Of a stretch of DNA of 64,000 bases, positions 61,094-64,000 are shown one piece after another. Positions within the stretch are counted from its first letter, which is position 1; the number at the start of each line of letters is the position of its first letter. The notes beneath the pieces are model-generated. The model was not told where the DNA came from. It made no database searches and saw only the letters and a list, made by a program, of their open reading frames with translations. This DNA comes from Chryseobacterium koreense CCUG 49689 (lineage in GTDB: Bacteria > Bacteroidota > Bacteroidia > Flavobacteriales > Weeksellaceae), in NCBI RefSeq assembly GCF_001045435.1, contig NZ_LFNG01000002.1, positions 1 to 64,000 of the forward strand, read 5' to 3'. Position numbers and translations under genes: made by a program.

Positions 61094-61543
61094 ATGCAGA
61101 AGAATAGAATTCTTAAAAATGATGTACGCAATTTTGTTCGCCACACCATCATTAGCAAAATAGAAAAACTTGAAAAATTTATAGAATTCACGCTGGAAGC
61201 AAGCTGGGAAATTAAGAAAACTCCGAAATACGATTCGATTCGCGAGGAAATGCAGGAGGAAATTTACCAGATGCAGAAGCAGCTTGCGGCGTTAAACGAC
61301 TTGCGAAGAAATTTAACCAAAGTCCTAAACACGCCAACAGATACCGTTCAGCGGGGTTCGTTGGTTTTTACGAATAAGGCGAGGTTTTACATTTCTGTAT
61401 CCTTGGGTGAATTTTTCTTTGAAGGCGACCGTTTCTATGCCATTTCCGAAGAAAGCCCGATGGCAAAAATCATGTTCGGAAAAAAGCCGGGCGATTCCTT
61501 TGTCCTAAATAATATAAGTCAGACCATCGAATACGTGATGTAG
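61094..61543 (+). CDS. Gre-factor-like protein
   Basis: The 149 residues have an N-terminal helical part (about 1-85) with a helix rich in charges and Gln (EEMQEEIYQMQKQLAALNDL), then a C-terminal beta domain (about 95-149). The segment SPMAKIMFGKKPGDSFVL closely resembles the FKBP-like C-terminal domain of GreA/GreB (SPxAxALxGKxxGD). The helical part is not a clear Gre coiled coil with the two acidic tip residues. It may be a polymerase-binding Gre relative; such genes are often mislabelled as 3-oxoacyl-ACP synthase. Confidence 0.8.
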   Translation: MQKNRILKNDVRNFVRHTIISKIEKLEKFIEFTLEASWEIKKTPKYDSIREEMQEEIYQMQKQLAALNDLRRNLTKVLNTPTDTVQRGSLVFTNKARFYISVSLGEFFFEGDRFYAISEESPMAKIMFGKKPGDSFVLNNISQTIEYVM

Positions 61544-61564
61544 CTGATTTTCAAATTCAATAAA

Positions 61565-62086
61565 ATGGATAAACCTGAAATATTAAAAGAAATTCTAAAA
61601 AGCAGAAAAAGTACTTTTCCCCAAAATTACTCCCCAGAAAAAATTGAAGATGCTGTCTTGTCGGAAATTCTGGAATCTGCGAAATATGTCCCGAGTCACA
61701 AAAAAACCTATCCCGCCCGTCTGAAGGTTTTCCGGGCTGAGGAAAAAGACCGGCTCGGAAATCAGCTGGCAAAAATCTATAAAGAAACCACTGCTCCGGA
61801 AAACTTCATTGCAAAGAAATATGAAGATATCCCCCACAAAATTTCCATGGCAGATACCGTAATTGCGATCTGCATCAATTTCAGCGGCAAAGTTCCCGAG
61901 TGGGAAGAAATTGCCTCCACTGCAGCTGCCGTAGAAAATATGTATTTGACTTGTGCGGTCAATGAAATTGGCTGTTACTGGAGCACGCCGGGAATGATTC
62001 GCCACCTTGGCGACTTTCTGAATTTGGAAGAAAACCAAAAATGCTACGGACTTTTCTATATGGGAAAACTCAATCGGGAACTGTAA
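61565..62086 (+). CDS. Nitroreductase family protein
   Basis: The 173 residues have the FMN-binding nitroreductase layout: ILKSRKSTFPQNYSPEKI (RRS-type phosphate grip near the start), ESAKYVPSHKKTYPARLKVF, then DTVIAICINFSGKVPEWEEIASTAAAVENM and GCYWSTPGMIRHL. It is of the small YdjA type, which reduces nitro compounds or quinones with NAD(P)H. It begins 21 bp after the Gre-like gene on the same strand, so they are likely cotranscribed. Confidence 0.9.
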   Translation: MDKPEILKEILKSRKSTFPQNYSPEKIEDAVLSEILESAKYVPSHKKTYPARLKVFRAEEKDRLGNQLAKIYKETTAPENFIAKKYEDIPHKISMADTVIAICINFSGKVPEWEEIASTAAAVENMYLTCAVNEIGCYWSTPGMIRHLGDFLNLEENQKCYGLFYMGKLNREL

Positions 62087-62137
62087 CGATTTCCGGCGAT
62101 TGCCGACTTATGGAGAAATAACTTTAGAAAATAAATT

Positions 62138-62434
62138 ATGGAAACTTACGGCTATAACCATCCGGAATCGCAACAAAATCAAAATTTCCAAAACGGTAAC
62201 TATAAATCCCAGAAAAAGCTCGCAGCGGGACTTTTGGGGATTTTGGTGGGCGCTTTTGGAGCAAATAAATTTTATTTGGGATACATTAATGAGGGGATCA
62301 TCCAAATCGTTTTGAATATCGTGACGTGTGGAGCGGCATCTATTATCCCTTTTATTGAGGGAATTATTTACCTGACGATGAGCGATGAACAATTTGACCA
62401 GACTTATGTTCAGAACAAGAAGGCTTGGTTCTAA
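62138..62434 (+). CDS. TM2 domain protein
   Basis: The 98 residues have an Asn/Gln-rich hydrophilic start (about 1-22) and the TM2 domain with two helices: KLAAGLLGILVGAFGANKFYL and IIQIVLNIVTCGAASIIPFIE, with the typical GxxGxxxFYLG turn between them and EGIIYLTMSDEQFDQTY at the end. TM2 proteins are membrane proteins of unknown role. It stands last in a plus-strand run before a shared terminator. Confidence 0.9.
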   Translation: METYGYNHPESQQNQNFQNGNYKSQKKLAAGLLGILVGAFGANKFYLGYINEGIIQIVLNIVTCGAASIIPFIEGIIYLTMSDEQFDQTYVQNKKAWF

Positions 62435-62484
62435 ACCGACCCGATTTTTTTGGACTGAACCCGGAATTGGGTTTTTGAAAATTA

Positions 62485-62531
62485 AAATACCACCAACTCA
62501 CTAATAAATTACTTGTTAATTGGTGGTATTT
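62485..62531. terminator. Bidirectional terminator TM2 / rsmB
   Basis: AAATACCACCAA, loop of 23 nt, TTGGTGGTATTT with A/T-rich flanks, between convergent genes. A perfect 12-bp stem. Confidence 0.75.
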
Positions 62532-62535
62532 ATTT

Positions 62536-63741
62536 TTAATTTTTCCGCTCAATCAACGCCATATAAAATCCGTCGAAACCTTCGCTCGGCATGATTTTTT
62601 GGTCTTTAATTAAAGAGAATTCCGAGTTGTTTTCAAGGAAAGTTTTCACCTGCTCGCTGTTTTCGGAAGGCAGGATAGAGCAGGTCGCATAAATCATTTT
62701 TCCGCCCTTTTTCAACATTTTGGAATAATCCTGAAGGATCTGCTGCTGTTCCTTTTTGATTCTTTCTATGAATTCGCCATCGATTTTCCATTTGGAATCT
62801 GGATTTCTTTTCAAAACTCCTAAACCGGAACAAGGCGCATCGATCAATAGTCGGTCTGCTTTTTCGTGTAGTCTTTTGATGACTTTGTTATCGTCGATAA
62901 ATCGGGTTTCTATGTTGTGTGCTCCGGCTCTTTTCGCGCGGCGTTTCAGTTCGGCCAATTTCCACTCAAAGATATCCAAAGCGATGATTTGCCCTTTGTT
63001 TTTCATGAGTGCCGCTAAATGCAGGGTTTTTCCACCTGCACCTGCACACGCGTCCACCACGCGCATTCCTTCGCGCACATCCAGGAATTCCCCGATTTTT
63101 TGGGAAGATGCGTCTTGAACTTCAAACAAGCCTTCCTTGAACGCAGAAGTGAGGAATACGTTTTTCTTTTCCTCCAGCTGCACTGCATCGGGATAATTTC
63201 TGATTTGGAAACTTTCCACATTTTCTTCGTGGAGTTCGTCTATCAGATGTTTGGCGGTAGTTTTTAAGGTGTTTGCACGAAGAATGGTCGGAGCTTGTTC
63301 GTTGAGTGCCTGCATTTCCTTTTCCCAGGTTTTGCCCAATTCTTTCTCCAAAGTTTCTGCCAACCATTCGGGAATGGAATATTCAATGGCCTTTGTGGGA
63401 ACGGTTCCTTTTTTCAGTTTGGTCAAAATATCTGCAATCTTGATTCCATCAAACTCTTCGAATTTTTTGTAATGGGTTTTGCTCCACAAAAGATAGGCGA
63501 GAATCAGTTTGTAAACATTGTTCGGTTTCACGCCTTCTCCCATATAATATTCCAACCGTTTTTTCCACCGGATGATGTTATAGAAAATCTCCGAAACCAC
63601 TTTTCGGTCTTCGCTTCCCCATTTTCTGTGGGCCTTCAAAAGTCTTTCGATCACTTTATCTGCATATTTCTTTTCCTGGAAAAAAGTTTCCTGAAGTGCG
63701 TCGTGTATTCCGATAAGGAGGTTTCTGTGGATCAGTTCCAT
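62536..63741 (-). CDS. rsmB: 16S rRNA (cytosine-C5)-methyltransferase, RsmB/NOP2 family
   Basis: The 401 residues have an N-terminal NusB-like helical domain (about 1-130, RKVVSEIFYNIIRWKKRLEY) and a Rossmann methyltransferase domain: SAM loop VVDACAGAGGKTLHLA (about 230-245), motif IV LIDAPCSGLGVLKRNPD (Cys releasing product) and motif VI MIYATCSILPSENSEQV (nucleophile Cys). The domain order is that of RsmB (C967). The leader is a heptamer array. Confidence 0.9.
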   Translation of the reverse strand: MELIHRNLLIGIHDALQETFFQEKKYADKVIERLLKAHRKWGSEDRKVVSEIFYNIIRWKKRLEYYMGEGVKPNNVYKLILAYLLWSKTHYKKFEEFDGIKIADILTKLKKGTVPTKAIEYSIPEWLAETLEKELGKTWEKEMQALNEQAPTILRANTLKTTAKHLIDELHEENVESFQIRNYPDAVQLEEKKNVFLTSAFKEGLFEVQDASSQKIGEFLDVREGMRVVDACAGAGGKTLHLAALMKNKGQIIALDIFEWKLAELKRRAKRAGAHNIETRFIDDNKVIKRLHEKADRLLIDAPCSGLGVLKRNPDSKWKIDGEFIERIKKEQQQILQDYSKMLKKGGKMIYATCSILPSENSEQVKTFLENNSEFSLIKDQKIMPSEGFDGFYMALIERKN

Positions 63742-63742
63742 T

Positions 63743-63777
63743 GTTTGATTTTGGCTAATAGCATTTGGCTATTGGCT
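63743..63777 (-). repeat. Heptamer array in the rsmB leader
   Basis: On the minus strand, in reading order: AGCCAAT, AGCCAAA, TGCTATT, AGCCAAA, ATCAAAC, then CA and the ATG at 63741. The array is close to the alaS leader array (AGCCAAT, CGCTATT, CGCCAAA, AGCCAAT). Confidence 0.78.
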
Positions 63778-63780
63778 TTG

Positions 63781-63788
63781 CAAAAATA
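63781..63788 (-). promoter_or_regulatory. -7 box of rsmB (TATTTTTG)
   Basis: The minus strand reads TATTTTTG, 39 bp before the ATG at 63741, so that the heptamer array lies inside the transcript leader. Confidence 0.65.
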
Positions 63789-63866
63789 GGGTTTTTAATG
63801 GAATTTGATGGTTTTCGCACATTTGATGACTGCCACTGATCAGTTTCAAAAGCCAAAATCAATCCC

Positions 63867-63874
63867 TATCTTTG
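63867..63874 (+). promoter_or_regulatory. -7 box of yjdM (TATCTTTG)
   Basis: TATCTTTG with GTTTC about 19 bp upstream (63843-63847), the same weak -33 form seen before alaS; ATG 13 bp after the box. Confidence 0.62.
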
Positions 63875-63887
63875 CAAAAATTTAAAA

Positions 63888-64000
63888 ATGAGCGACACCC
63901 TACTTTGCCCAAAATGCCAATCGGAATTCACCTATGAACAGGATCACATGATGGTTTGTTCACAATGCTTCCACGAGTGGGATCCAAAAGAATCGGATAA
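63888..64000 (+). CDS. yjdM: Zinc-ribbon protein YjdM/PhnA family (5' part only)
   Basis: Only 37 codons are in the window. They read MSDTLLCPKCQSEFTYE and then MMVCSQCFHEW. Two CxxC pairs form the zinc ribbon at the N-terminus of the YjdM (PhnA) family, whose members have about 110 residues. The old name links them to phosphonates, but no such role is proven. The gene runs off the right edge. Confidence 0.85.
   Translation, partial: MSDTLLCPKCQSEFTYEQDHMMVCSQCFHEWDPKESD

Overview
The window looks like a chromosomal segment of a flavobacterium, most likely from the Chryseobacterium/Kaistella group (Weeksellaceae). I infer this from several things: the Bacteroidota -7 promoter box TAnnTTTG before many genes; the near absence of Shine-Dalgarno sequences; type IX secretion (PorT-like protein and a substrate with a C-terminal sorting domain); a mevalonate-pathway decarboxylase; the Bat aerotolerance operon; and a 6S-type RNA between zapA and rny. 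No tRNA, rRNA, CRISPR array, prophage or biosynthetic cluster is seen.

Layout. 1-1680 is an accessory scar zone: the end of an IS21-like element, two related hairpin repeats flanking a TPR-like gene, and a decayed hydroxyisourate hydrolase gene. 1685-10240 holds a Ca2+-type P-ATPase, formate-THF ligase (fhs), a 149-bp palindromic element, uvrA and a small secreted protein. 10300-16180 holds a patatin/beta-barrel protein, a YetF-like protein, an acetyltransferase, a lipoprotein and a thioredoxin/peroxiredoxin cluster. 16430-22310 carries a haem-binding protein, a DCC protein, DUF4290-murA, der, a four-helix-bundle gene set between inverted octamer arrays, and upp. 22580-28000 has a T9SS cargo protein, the remnant of a second sorting domain, an orphan ABC ATPase and a YceI lipoprotein. 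28166-38951 has alaS, a KAS III-like enzyme, ubiE/menG-porT, zapB-like/zapA, 6S-like RNA and rny. 39020-50951 has a MutS2 without Smr domain, ung, DUF456, an MscS-type channel, pdxJ, a broken AbiEii toxin next to its partner gene, lipid/CoA enzymes and mvaD. 51018-59388 is mostly the seven-gene moxR-bat operon. 59663-64000 has DinB-like, rlmB, Gre-like, nitroreductase, TM2, rsmB and the first codons of yjdM/phnA.

The most unusual signal is not a gene. Short tandem arrays with strict 7- or 8-bp periods sit right at gene borders, starting at stop codons or ending within a few bases of start codons (der/four-helix/upp, mutS2/ung, alaS, rsmB, pdxJ, rlmB, dinB-like). One pair of octamer arrays is inverted around the four-helix-bundle gene, and one pair of heptamer arrays is inverted around an empty 42-bp gap before rlmB. 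A second theme is probable leaderless transcription: at four genes the TAnnTTTG box ends 4-5 nt before the start codon.

Functionally the window is mostly housekeeping: DNA repair (UvrA, Ung, MutS2), translation and RNA (AlaS, Der, RlmB, RsmB, RNase Y), cell wall (MurA), cofactors (PdxJ, MenG), peroxide defence, and envelope biology (T9SS, Bat, lipoproteins).
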